Assembly (NCBI GenBank): GCA_017962085.1
Contig: JAGCWA010000013.1
Coordinates: 1-64,000, forward strand
DNA from: Paludibacteraceae bacterium
Lineage (GTDB): Bacteria > Bacteroidota > Bacteroidia > Bacteroidales > Paludibacteraceae
Reading direction: 5' to 3'
DNA length: 64,000 nucleotides
Below are positions 16,739 through 25,900 of this stretch, piece after piece. The translations under genes were made by a program, and so were the position numbers. The notes under the pieces were generated by a model. The model was not told the origin of the DNA and did not search any database. It worked only from the letters and a program-made list of their open reading frames with translations. How positions within the stretch are numbered: position 1 is the first letter of the stretch; every line of letters begins with the position of its first letter.

Positions 16739-18829
16739 TCAATAGAAAGTGGAGCGATTGTCAACGATGTCAGTCTTGTCGATCAAGACACCCATGGATT
16801 GTCTGAACATCATCTCCAATTCCCTACGTTGGTTGGACGTAACAGGACCCTCAGCAGGCTTCTTGTCGAGCACCTTCACCTTATAGACACCGCTCAATCC
16901 CTTGATAGGAGCGGAAGTCTCGCCCACGCCCAACGAATAGATGCTGGCGAGAACAGCAGGGTCTTGGATGTTCACGTCGAAGCGAGCGTCCTTTACTGTA
17001 TCGATTCTGTCAGAGCAAGCGGCAAGATCCTTGTCTTTCCACTCCTCGATAGTAGCTTGCGCCTTCTTCTCCTCCATCACCTTCCTCTTGGAATAATCAT
17101 TAGCGTAGCTGTAAGAGTAAGGGAGGAATCCCTTCTCCACAATACCCGTCAAAGCGGCGATCACGCATTGGTTAGAGAACTCGAACGGTTGGGAAGTGAT
17201 ATCACCCACCTCGTGGTTGAATGCCCAGCTTACCACCTTACGAGCGTTCTCGATGTTGCTGTTCCTGATTTGATAATCGTTCTCGAAGATTGGAGAATAT
17301 TCGTAAGCGATCAAACCTTGTGCGGAAGCGTTGTTGGAGAAGTCTTCCAACGTGTGGTTCTCGCTAAGGTACTTGCTAGCCTTCTCGTAGTATTTGCGGT
17401 AAGTATCCGAACTAGCCTCCACCTTGATAGCCACCTCGGCGATCTTCACCTTCTTGATTGGAGCTGTCATGGAGTCAATCTTCACGATGATTTGGTCATC
17501 CTTATCCGCCAATTGGAATACTTGGCCAACCTTGCCGTTGAAGGCAATATCGTCGAAATCCTTGAATCTGCCGAACATACCCTCTCTCAACCATCCGAAC
17601 TCACCCTTGTTCCTTTGGGAGTTGTCCATGGAGAATTTCTCAGCCATGTCGGCGAACGAAGCACCCTGCATGATGGCACCGAAGATGCTATCAGCCTTCT
17701 TCTTCGTGTCATCCTCTTTCTTAGTCTTCGCCAAGTAGATCAAGGAGATCTTCACAGAGTCTGGGTGAGAGACAACATCGGAAAGCACCTTAGCCGTCTT
17801 GTAGAAAAGACCGTCGGCGAAAGTAGGGATAACAGAATCCTTTTTCGCAGCGAAGGCGAACTCCCTCAGAGCGTAATCGATATCATCAGATTTCATGTAT
17901 ACATTTCTGGAGATGAAGTTAGGATCGCTCTCCTGAGAAGCCAAGAGATAAGCCTCGTCGAGATCGTTGATCTTCTTGAATTCAGCCTCGTTGTCAAGAG
18001 CTCTGTCCCTCGCATCAGCGGAGTCAGCCGCATCTGGTCTCACGTCGAACACGATAGCCTTGATGGAGCGGAACTTATCCGTCTTGAAAGTGTTTTTAAT
18101 CTTCTCATATTCCGCGCGACCCTCCTCATCCGTCACTACGAAAGCGGAGTCCGGCATCATGAAATAAGGCTTGAACGCGCAAGCGAAATCAACTTGCTCG
18201 CCAGCATATTTAGCGATAAGGTCTTTCTCAGCCTTAGGAGCTCTCGATGCGGATGCTGTCAAAGTGACAAGTTTCTCATAAGCCAAGGAGTTGACCAACT
18301 TATTCTCCACGCACAACCAACCGTTGTATATATCTTTGATGTACTCGTTGTTCGCATTCTCCTCGGAATCCTCCTCGAACTGTTTGAATGTACGGAGCAA
18401 GTTCTCCAAGCGTTGTGGACTGAAATTACCGTTCTCGTCCTTCAATATCTGTAGATTTCTCAACTCTCTGTGAGGGTTCACCTTGGTCATATACTCCAAC
18501 TCATCTGGGGAGATGGACATGCCGATCTTGTTCATTCTGTCCTCCAACATGTTGGTGATGATGAACGTCTGCCATGCCTCGTTTCTCACTTCGGCGTCAC
18601 CCACGTTGTTACCCTCAATTTTGTTGAAGCTGGTGAATGCGCTGATGCTCTTCTGAAATTCCGCGGAGGTCATCTTCTTTCCGCACACCGTTCCGATCTG
18701 ATCACGGCTCGAATTGATAATCGCGCTTGAATTACTCAAAAAGTCACCAACGACGAAGGCGAGCAATGCCACGAACACAATACCCAGCACAATCTTACCC
18801 TGCTTTCTAATTTTCTCTAATGCTGCCAT
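16739..18829 (-). CDS. PpiD-like periplasmic folding chaperone (SurA_N/parvulin)
   Basis: A 696-residue membrane-anchored protein. A short basic N-terminus and one transmembrane segment (about residues 13-32) are followed by a SurA-type N-terminal helical domain (to about 260) and a parvulin PPIase domain at about 355-455, with Gly-Ala-Ser-Phe-Ala-Asp-Met-Ala, Asn-Lys-Gly-Glu-Phe-Gly-Trp and a final Ile-Ile-Val-Lys-Ile strand. The C-terminal 200 residues are helical. PpiD relatives help newly exported outer-membrane proteins fold at the inner-membrane surface. The neighbours lptC and the FadL-like barrel fit envelope biogenesis. Confidence 0.88.
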   Translation of the reverse strand: MAALEKIRKQGKIVLGIVFVALLAFVVGDFLSNSSAIINSSRDQIGTVCGKKMTSAEFQKSISAFTSFNKIEGNNVGDAEVRNEAWQTFIITNMLEDRMNKIGMSISPDELEYMTKVNPHRELRNLQILKDENGNFSPQRLENLLRTFKQFEEDSEENANNEYIKDIYNGWLCVENKLVNSLAYEKLVTLTASASRAPKAEKDLIAKYAGEQVDFACAFKPYFMMPDSAFVVTDEEGRAEYEKIKNTFKTDKFRSIKAIVFDVRPDAADSADARDRALDNEAEFKKINDLDEAYLLASQESDPNFISRNVYMKSDDIDYALREFAFAAKKDSVIPTFADGLFYKTAKVLSDVVSHPDSVKISLIYLAKTKKEDDTKKKADSIFGAIMQGASFADMAEKFSMDNSQRNKGEFGWLREGMFGRFKDFDDIAFNGKVGQVFQLADKDDQIIVKIDSMTAPIKKVKIAEVAIKVEASSDTYRKYYEKASKYLSENHTLEDFSNNASAQGLIAYEYSPIFENDYQIRNSNIENARKVVSWAFNHEVGDITSQPFEFSNQCVIAALTGIVEKGFLPYSYSYANDYSKRKVMEEKKAQATIEEWKDKDLAACSDRIDTVKDARFDVNIQDPAVLASIYSLGVGETSAPIKGLSGVYKVKVLDKKPAEGPVTSNQRRELEMMFRQSMGVLIDKTDIVDNRSTFY

Positions 18830-18921
18830 TTGTTTGTTTATTAATTATTTTATTTTCTTTACATTTTTTAGCGCACGAAATTAGTAAAATTACATTCAAC
18901 GTGAAACTTTTTTTCTGATTT

Positions 18922-19494
18922 TTATTCCCTAATCGGGAAAATTCCCTCCGGATTTTTAATTGTATATTTCGTCAACGTCTGGTTGGAGTCGAAACCCTTC
19001 CCATAGATGACCCTATCCTTCTGGGTAATTTTGATTTTTCCGTTGGAGTAAACACGCTCCGCCTTCTCGTCCCAGAAGAGCTGGTCGCACTCGAACTGCT
19101 CCCCCTCCAGGTTGACCGCCTTCACGCTGTCACGCAGGTCCCAGAGCTTAGGCTCCGTCTTGTAGATGGCGTATTTGCTCCGTATCTCGGCATCGACCTT
19201 CATCTGGGGGTCGAAACGTTCGAGATGAAGCCCCACGGGGAAGTCCCAATAGGGATCCTCCGCCTTGTCATAGACGAACCACTCCTTCGTGTTGACACGA
19301 TAGCGCACCACACCCGAGTCGGAGACGAGCGTCTGCACGTCCAACGCATGCAACGAAGGACGTTTGGAGCGATCCATAGACGGCACATAATCCTTATCGT
19401 CGCTACAGGATAATAAACATATAGCAGCCACGAAACCCGCAGCCGCTATACGTATAAACCCGTTATGGAAAATATTCCGTTTCACAGATACCAT
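18922..19494 (-). CDS. lptC: LptC-like lipopolysaccharide export protein
   Basis: A 190-residue protein with an N-terminal hydrophobic segment ending in a lipobox-like Leu-Leu-Ser-Cys at about residue 30, then the beta-jellyroll pattern of LptC: Leu-Val-Ser-Asp-Ser-Gly-Val-Val-Arg-Tyr-Arg-Val near 56, and Asp-Ser-Val-Lys-Ala-Val-Asn-Leu-Glu-Gly-Glu. LptC joins LptBFG to the periplasmic bridge that carries LPS to the outer membrane. Bacteroidota members often look like lipoproteins, unlike the single-TM enterobacterial form. It lies 7 bases after the TPR gene. Confidence 0.82.
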   Translation of the reverse strand: MVSVKRNIFHNGFIRIAAAGFVAAICLLSCSDDKDYVPSMDRSKRPSLHALDVQTLVSDSGVVRYRVNTKEWFVYDKAEDPYWDFPVGLHLERFDPQMKVDAEIRSKYAIYKTEPKLWDLRDSVKAVNLEGEQFECDQLFWDEKAERVYSNGKIKITQKDRVIYGKGFDSNQTLTKYTIKNPEGIFPIRE

Positions 19495-19501
19495 CAGAAT
19501 A

Positions 19502-20866
19502 TCATCTTACCGTTGTCTTCTCGTTGATCCAACCAGGCACCGTGAAGTCCTGTCCCTTGGTGATGTTCCTCATGAAGAGTTGGTCAGCCGCAGGGAAGTA
19601 TGGTTTGTATTTGTTAATCAATCTGTTAGCATCCGCAGCAGAAGAAGGGTCGGCTTGCTTAGCCTTCTCCCATTGATCTACAGCCACCCAATAAGCGGTT
19701 TGGCGGATAATCGCATCGTCGCTGATGTCACCGTTGAAAGAGACATACAAGTTACCGATCAAGATATATGCCTTTCCGTTTGTCCTATCGAAGGAGATGG
19801 CCTTCTGAGCAGCCGTACGGGCAGCGGAAGGATTCTTCATATCCCTGTAAATCGTTGCGACGATGTACTGGAGCTTAGACTTCTCGCTGTTCTTCGTCTC
19901 CAAATTGATCGCATCGTTCAGATAGGTCAAAGCCTTGCTGTAGTCCTTGTTCTTGATAGACTGGGAAGCGAGACCTCTCGCCGAGTTGGCTGAAGGGTCG
20001 ATCTTATGCTTGTAAGCGGCCGCCTTGAAATATACTTGGGACTCCTCGCAACCTGCCAACGCATAGAGGGAAAGCACCATATTCAAGAAATCCTTGTCGC
20101 TCTTATTCGCATCGATCTTGCTGCTGTACACGCCATCCAACGTCTTGCAGTCAGCCGCGCCGGAGCTAGCGAACTTCTGGTCGATATCAGCCTTAGCGCC
20201 CTGATAATTAGGCAAATCAGGATCATCCGCAGCCAATGCGGCCATCTTCTCGCTGATGTAGCCGGAAACCGTCAAATAATCAGACAAGAACTTGTCCCTG
20301 AAACCATCTTTGTTGCTTTGATACAAGCCAGCGGACAAATAGAAACGCTGTTGGAGCACCGAAGCAGAAGTGGCTTCCTTCTTGGCATCGATAACCTCGC
20401 CCAACCAGTTGTAGGCAACCTCCTTGTTAGGGTCTTTCTTGCTCTCAGGCACATAACGGATGTAATCCGAAGCCTTCTTGCCCAGGATATAGTACTTATC
20501 ATACTTCTTATCACGCCCGAAATATTTGATACGATCATCATACAGCTTCATCATTCTATCAAATATCTTCTCCTTCTTAGCTGCATCCGTCTCCTTGGAC
20601 AACTGATCCGCCAAGATATCCACACCATTAGTATAGACGTTCTTCGAGCACTTAGGGCACTCAGCGTACACGATCTCGAAACATGGAGCAGCGCTTGCGT
20701 AATCTTTCTGTTTGGTGTACTGAACCATCATGCTAAGGTTGGAAATACACCTGATACTATCTTCGCCATGTCCATACTTGGATCCGTCACTTGTTCCTTT
20801 CTGTGCGAATGTCATTGACGGTAAGGCCAATAACACCACGCCTAAAAAAATTGAATTCGTTTTCAT
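19502..20866 (-). CDS. Periplasmic tetratricopeptide-repeat protein
   Basis: A 454-residue exported protein with a signal peptide of about 21 residues (ending TFAQ) and a helical body. TPR-like units are clear at about residues 290-390 (Ala-Arg-Gly-Leu-Ala-Ser, Asp-Tyr-Ser-Lys-Ala-Leu-Thr-Tyr-Leu, then Ala-Ala-Gln-Lys-Ala-Ile-Ser-Phe-Asp). A pair Cys-Pro-Lys-Cys stands near residue 72. It sits between a barrel gene and lptC in a cotranscribed set, which suggests a scaffold role in envelope assembly, but no specific function is known. Confidence 0.8.
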   Translation of the reverse strand: MKTNSIFLGVVLLALPSMTFAQKGTSDGSKYGHGEDSIRCISNLSMMVQYTKQKDYASAAPCFEIVYAECPKCSKNVYTNGVDILADQLSKETDAAKKEKIFDRMMKLYDDRIKYFGRDKKYDKYYILGKKASDYIRYVPESKKDPNKEVAYNWLGEVIDAKKEATSASVLQQRFYLSAGLYQSNKDGFRDKFLSDYLTVSGYISEKMAALAADDPDLPNYQGAKADIDQKFASSGAADCKTLDGVYSSKIDANKSDKDFLNMVLSLYALAGCEESQVYFKAAAYKHKIDPSANSARGLASQSIKNKDYSKALTYLNDAINLETKNSEKSKLQYIVATIYRDMKNPSAARTAAQKAISFDRTNGKAYILIGNLYVSFNGDISDDAIIRQTAYWVAVDQWEKAKQADPSSAADANRLINKYKPYFPAADQLFMRNITKGQDFTVPGWINEKTTVR

Positions 20867-20887
20867 ATCATTAAATTTAATCGTTTT

Positions 20888-22135
20888 TTACTCTAATTTC
20901 CGTTTCACGAACCAACGCTCGTTAAGCGTCACGTTGATCGTTCCCTTCAAATACTGCTCTTTGACAAGCCCGTTGTCGTTGTTGCCTCTCTTGCCATACT
21001 CAAGCCCCACATTGATCACCGTCGGATTCATTCCTTTCTTCAGAGGGAATCCGAAACCCGCATCAACCGCCATCTGATTAATCCCCTCACCATTCACCTT
21101 GTAGTATGACTTGCTCACATTCAATCCACAACGATAGTACATCCGCTGGAAATACCGCCTTGCGCTCTTGCCTGGCTGATATTGCACTCCCCATGCGAAC
21201 CTGTTCACATCCTCAAAAGGTTTCTCACCAAAGAACCTGACGTCTGACCAAGCCGTCCGCTTGTAGTCAAATCCGGCAAGCACCTTGCTATTAAAGTGAA
21301 ATACAAATCCCATGCCAAAACTGGAGGGTGTATCGAAATTATTATCATAATTTAACACTATGGTATCCGACGTGATGATGGTCCTGTCAGCCTCCGATTT
21401 CAACACGGATTTGAACTGATACGTGGCACCGATGGTCAAGAACTGCTCCTTGCTGAACTTGAAGGATCCTTGCAGACCCACATTCGCGCAAAAATCCCGC
21501 ACGTGGATCTTCTGCGTCTGGGTGGTCGGATAGATGTAGGCGTCATCGAACGTCGCCGCACTGTTATGCTCAATCGTACCGAAATGGTACAACAGGTTAC
21601 CACCGACAGAGAGGTTCTTGAACGGACGGAAACCCACTCCAAAATAGAGTTGGTTGATACCACCCTCCCCTTCATAGGTGTAACTGCTCTTCAACGTGTC
21701 TTGCGTCAGATCAGTGGACTCGGTCACATGGCGGGAATTCTTATACCCCACCAATGAATAGGGACGGATTCCGATACTGACCGCCATCCATCTCTTGACA
21801 GGGAATTGCATGGCAAGATACTCGAAGTTACCCGACATGCATCTCTGGCTCTTCGTCGCGTCCGAATACTTTTCCGAGGAAAAGCTCAACCCCGCCTCAA
21901 TCCTGAAATTGAGGGAATCGATGGCCGTATAAGATGCCGGATTGGATGGATTGGTGAAATACGCAGAGCGCAGACCTGCCATCAGTCCTCCCATCTGAGT
22001 GCTTTGTCCATAGCCACCCTCGACTATCGACCCGTAGCCATAACGCGTGTACGGTGAACTTATATTGTTTTGCGCCAAGGTGTTGGTGAAAACACCCGCT
22101 ACCATTATTCCTATGAATGCAACTCTCTTAATCAT
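20888..22135 (-). CDS. FadL/OmpP1-like outer-membrane barrel
   Basis: A 415-residue outer-membrane protein. A signal peptide (ending TLAQ) is followed by Asn-Asn-Ile-Ser-Ser-Pro-Tyr-Thr-Arg-Tyr-Gly-Tyr-Gly, then a Gly-rich region with Arg-Ser-Ala-Tyr-Phe-Thr-Asn-Pro-Ser-Asn-Pro-Ala, the usual start of the FadL/PorV-like families in Bacteroidota, and many amphipathic strands. The start codon overlaps the coaX stop (ATGA), so translation is coupled. The ligand is unknown. Confidence 0.78.
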   Translation of the reverse strand: MIKRVAFIGIMVAGVFTNTLAQNNISSPYTRYGYGSIVEGGYGQSTQMGGLMAGLRSAYFTNPSNPASYTAIDSLNFRIEAGLSFSSEKYSDATKSQRCMSGNFEYLAMQFPVKRWMAVSIGIRPYSLVGYKNSRHVTESTDLTQDTLKSSYTYEGEGGINQLYFGVGFRPFKNLSVGGNLLYHFGTIEHNSAATFDDAYIYPTTQTQKIHVRDFCANVGLQGSFKFSKEQFLTIGATYQFKSVLKSEADRTIITSDTIVLNYDNNFDTPSSFGMGFVFHFNSKVLAGFDYKRTAWSDVRFFGEKPFEDVNRFAWGVQYQPGKSARRYFQRMYYRCGLNVSKSYYKVNGEGINQMAVDAGFGFPLKKGMNPTVINVGLEYGKRGNNDNGLVKEQYLKGTINVTLNERWFVKRKLE

Positions 22136-22854
22136 CTAAACATTAGAATTCGGTTTAACCCGAGTGATAATAAATTTGGGACTACAAAGTTGCAGTATTT
22201 TATCCTTTTTTCAAAATATTTTGCGTTTCCACCTGTTAAAAACACTAAAAGTTTCGGATAAATCGATCGAAAAGCATCGATGAAACCATCTATTTCATAG
22301 GTCATACCGTTCAAAACACCCGAGGCGATCGCCTCCCGCGTGGTTCCTCCGGTCAAGGGGGATTCCTCCTCCTTCGTCACAAGGGGAAGCTTGCTGGTGA
22401 AGGCGTTCAGGGCCTTGAAACGCATGTCCACCCCCATCGAGATGTTCCCGCCCACATAGTTGTTCTCCGAATTGACCACATCGTACGTGATGGCGGTGCC
22501 GGCGTCTATCACCAACAGATTACGGTCGGGGCTCAAATAGTTGGCTCCGACACATACCGCAATACGGTCTTTCCCTAATGTTTTGGGGGTCTTGTATAGA
22601 TTTCCTATGGGCAACGGGGTGTTTTCGTCCAACTGCATGAACTTCCGCGAATTCTCCGTCAGCCATCGCACCAGCTCCGGGTCCGTCTCCACAACGGACG
22701 AGATGATGGAATTCTCCCAACCGAACTCCCGCTGGATCTTTCGGAGGGTCTCCACGCAAAGTGTATCATAACGTTCCGAACAGGTCATCACACCGTCGTC
22801 GTAAAGGCTCACCTTGCTGGAGGAATTTCCTTGGTCTATGATTAAATTTTTCAT
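22132..22854 (-). CDS. coaX: Type III pantothenate kinase
   Basis: A 240-residue CoaX, which phosphorylates pantothenate in the first step of coenzyme A synthesis. Motifs: Ile-Asp-Gln-Gly-Asn-Ser-Ser-Ser-Lys at residues 5-13 (phosphate loop), Gly-Lys-Asp-Arg near 93, Ile-Asp-Ala-Gly-Thr-Ala near 118 and Gly-Gly-Asn-Ile-Ser-Met-Gly near 135. Type III enzymes use an ASKHA fold and are insensitive to CoA feedback. It is the first gene of the minus-strand run. Confidence 0.93.
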   Translation of the reverse strand: MKNLIIDQGNSSSKVSLYDDGVMTCSERYDTLCVETLRKIQREFGWENSIISSVVETDPELVRWLTENSRKFMQLDENTPLPIGNLYKTPKTLGKDRIAVCVGANYLSPDRNLLVIDAGTAITYDVVNSENNYVGGNISMGVDMRFKALNAFTSKLPLVTKEEESPLTGGTTREAIASGVLNGMTYEIDGFIDAFRSIYPKLLVFLTGGNAKYFEKRIKYCNFVVPNLLSLGLNRILMFR

Positions 22855-22871
22855 GTTTATCTTTTTTCACA

Positions 22872-22920
22872 CAGAGTTTTACACCCCTGCCTATGTTATA
22901 CCGTTCCTCGAGGTTTACGG
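22872..22920. repeat. Degenerate family-A repeat fragment
   Basis: GTTTTACACCCCTGCCTATG resembles the right arm of the CAGGGGTTTACACCCCTGCC units of the 6.4-7.7 kb island, with the left stem lost. An AATTCATAATTCAAAATT tract follows at 22935-22955, the same companion as in the island. Confidence 0.4.
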
Positions 22921-22959
22921 ATCGATCATTCCTCTTAATTCATAATTCAAAATTATCCC

Positions 22960-25900
22960 CTATTCTCGCTCAATGACCTGCGACGGTTTCGTGCCGAAGT
23001 ACTCCCTGAACCGGCGGCTGAAGTAGGCAGGGTCACTGAAGCCGACATTATAGGCCACATCGCTGATCTGCGTTTCGCTATCGGCGTTCTTCAACTGCCT
23101 CATCGCCTCGTTCAGCCTGAACTCGTTGAGGATCTCAAGCGGGGTCTTGCCGATGATGGAGTTGGTGCGACGCGTCAGGGTGGACTTGCTAAGGAACATA
23201 TCCTGCGCAAGGTCTTCTATGGTGATATCGCTCTCCGTGTAACGCTTCTCGATGACCTCGAGGAATTGTTTCACGAACGGATTGACCTTCTTCGGCCTCT
23301 TCTCCTCCTCGGATTGTTCCTCCTCCACAGTCTGTCCCCTTCTCTCCTCCATTATCTGATTGAGGATGTACTGCTGTTGCTTCTGCCTCATTTTGAGGAT
23401 ATTGCACACTTTGAGCAACAACTCTTCCGGTCTGAATGGCTTCGGAATATAATCCACCGCCCCACTCTTCAGTCCGATGAGACGGTCGGAGTCCTCGTTC
23501 CTTGCGGAGAGGAAAAGCAACGGTATATGCTCCGTCTCCACCGATTGCTCGATGATCCGGCTCATCTCGATACCGTTCATGACTGGCATCTCCACGTCGC
23601 TGAGGATGATGTCCGGCTTCTTCTGCTCGATGATCTCCAGCGCCTCTTTACCGTTGCTGGCGGTGAGGACATTCAGGTAAGAGGAGAGCAACGTCTTCAC
23701 GTTCTCGCAGATGAGCGGGTTGTCGTCTATGACGATGGCCGTGTTGCCCGTGAGGATGGAGTAATCCTCGACGGACTTAGGTTCATCCATCTTATATGCC
23801 TCCTTGATCTCCACCTTCCGCTCCGACGCAGGGAGGGTGATGGTGATGATGGTTCCCAAACCTTGCTTGCTCTCCACATCCATGGATCCGTTGTTACGCA
23901 GGATATAATTGCGGCAGATACGGTATCCCAAACCGTTTCCCTCCTCGCTGTTCGTGCCCTGCGTGGAGACGGTGGACTCGCCCGCCTGCAACCGTTTCAC
24001 CTGCTCGTCGGACATTCCGACACCATTGTCCTTCACGGCTATCTTGACGGTCTTATTGTCCATCCACGACAAGATGGATATGCTGCCTCCCTCTGGCGTG
24101 AACTTGATCGCATTGCCCAACAGATTACGGATAACAGCCTCCAGCATACGTGGGTCGGCGAAGGCGAAATGGGTCAGGCGGATATCGGTCGTGAGCAATA
24201 TGCGTTTCTTCCCCATGACATTGGAGAGGAGAAGCGTCACATTACGAATAACGGACTGCACATCCACATCCGACGGATGGCAGGTGATGTCTTCCTTCTT
24301 GGACTGCGCCCAATCAAGAATCTTCAGCATCTCGTTCTGCAATGCCTTGGCGGAGTCATACGTGCTATTGGTGATGCGCTGGCGATCCTGCTCATTAAGC
24401 GTACCCGCATCGCTGGAAAGGTTCTCCAATGCGCCGACGATGGCGAACATAGGGTTCTTCAGGTCGTGGGCCACAACAGAGATCAATCGGTCTTTGTCCG
24501 CAAGTGCCTCCTTCAATTCGGAGGTACGCTCGTTCACCTTCTGCTCCAACTCCTTCTTCGCATGCATCAATCTTTTGATACGCAGGAGGATAATGCTTCC
24601 GACGATAAGGGTGATGACAAGGGCGGACAACGCCTTGAACCACCAAGTCTCCCACCAAGGAGGCAAAACTTTTATGGAGAGCGTGATCTGTCTCGGCTGG
24701 CACTCCTTGTTGTTTCGGAACGCCTCTATGGTCAGTGTATAGTCGCCCACCGGCAAGTGGGAGAACTGCACAAATTTGTCTCCCGAGATCTCGCTCCACT
24801 CCTCCTTTAGGTTGCTGAGCCTATACCTGTATTGTATAGGGTCGAACTCCGAATAGTCGATGGCGTCGAAGTGGATGGTGATGTCCGTTTGGTCATACTC
24901 AAGCGACAGATGCCCGTCCCACAGGTTGCACTCCTTCAGCGGGCCACTCCCACGTTTCACCTTGTTGTTGCTAATATACAAGTCTGAAAACGCCAGGTAC
25001 GGGATGCTCGTATCCACTGCGAGGTGGGCAGGGTCAAACGTGACAAAACCATCATTGGTGCCGAAATGGATCCGTCCTCTGCTATCCTTAAATCCGCTGC
25101 GGAAGATAAAGTAGTGCAAGGCTATGTTATTACGGCTATCGGTCAGCAAACGGAAACTTTTCTTCTTGACATCAACCCGTGCGATACCATTGTCTCCCGC
25201 CAGCCAGAAAAAACCGTTATCATCCCTTTGTATGCTGTGATAACTACAGGCCGGGACAAAGTCGGACAGTTCACACTCATCCTTTCCAGCCTCCACCACG
25301 AAGAATCCCTTGTTCGAGGTGACATAGAGATTGCCCTCGTCATCGCAGGCGCCATCCGCCAGACTGAGGGTAGAGAGTTTATCGCCCTCCAATCCTTTGA
25401 TTGGAATGAGGTCGCAACGTCCATTCCGCAAGCGCCACAATGCGGTCGACGTCAACGCCCATGTGGTGTTATCGGGCGCATCGATAGCTTTGAAGGCCCA
25501 CCTGTCCACCTCCGTGGTGTCATTCTTGAGGATGATCTTCTGCCAATCCTTGTCACCCTCCTTCTTGTAGAGTCCATCACCCGCCGAACACGCATAGAGG
25601 GTTTGGCCATACCGGCAAGCCCCGAAATAGCAACGGCTGGGTAGATGCATGCCGGAGAAGTCCTCCTTGCTGATGGCCCTCGTTTTCGCGTCAATGTTAA
25701 ACGTTCCCCCACCCCAGGTAGGCACGATCACGTCTCCGTTCTCCTTCACGACAGCGGAGCAGACGTTGTTGTTTTCCAGCTCGACGAGCTCAATATTTCT
25801 GAAATCGGGCGAGACGTAATAGACACCGCTACCATCCGAACCAACTACCAAATTGCCTTGCTTATCCTCCGAAATACCCGTGCAGGCAACCGCGGGGAAG

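Noticed and set aside
16721-18454. 577-codon plus-strand frame opposite the ppiD-like gene
   Set aside because: The minus strand carries a full PpiD architecture; the plus translation has no domain pattern and covers the antisense of a conserved gene.
23266-24810. 514-codon plus-strand frame opposite the hybrid sensor
   Set aside because: It is antisense to the kinase, receiver and AraC domains, which are unmistakable on the minus strand.
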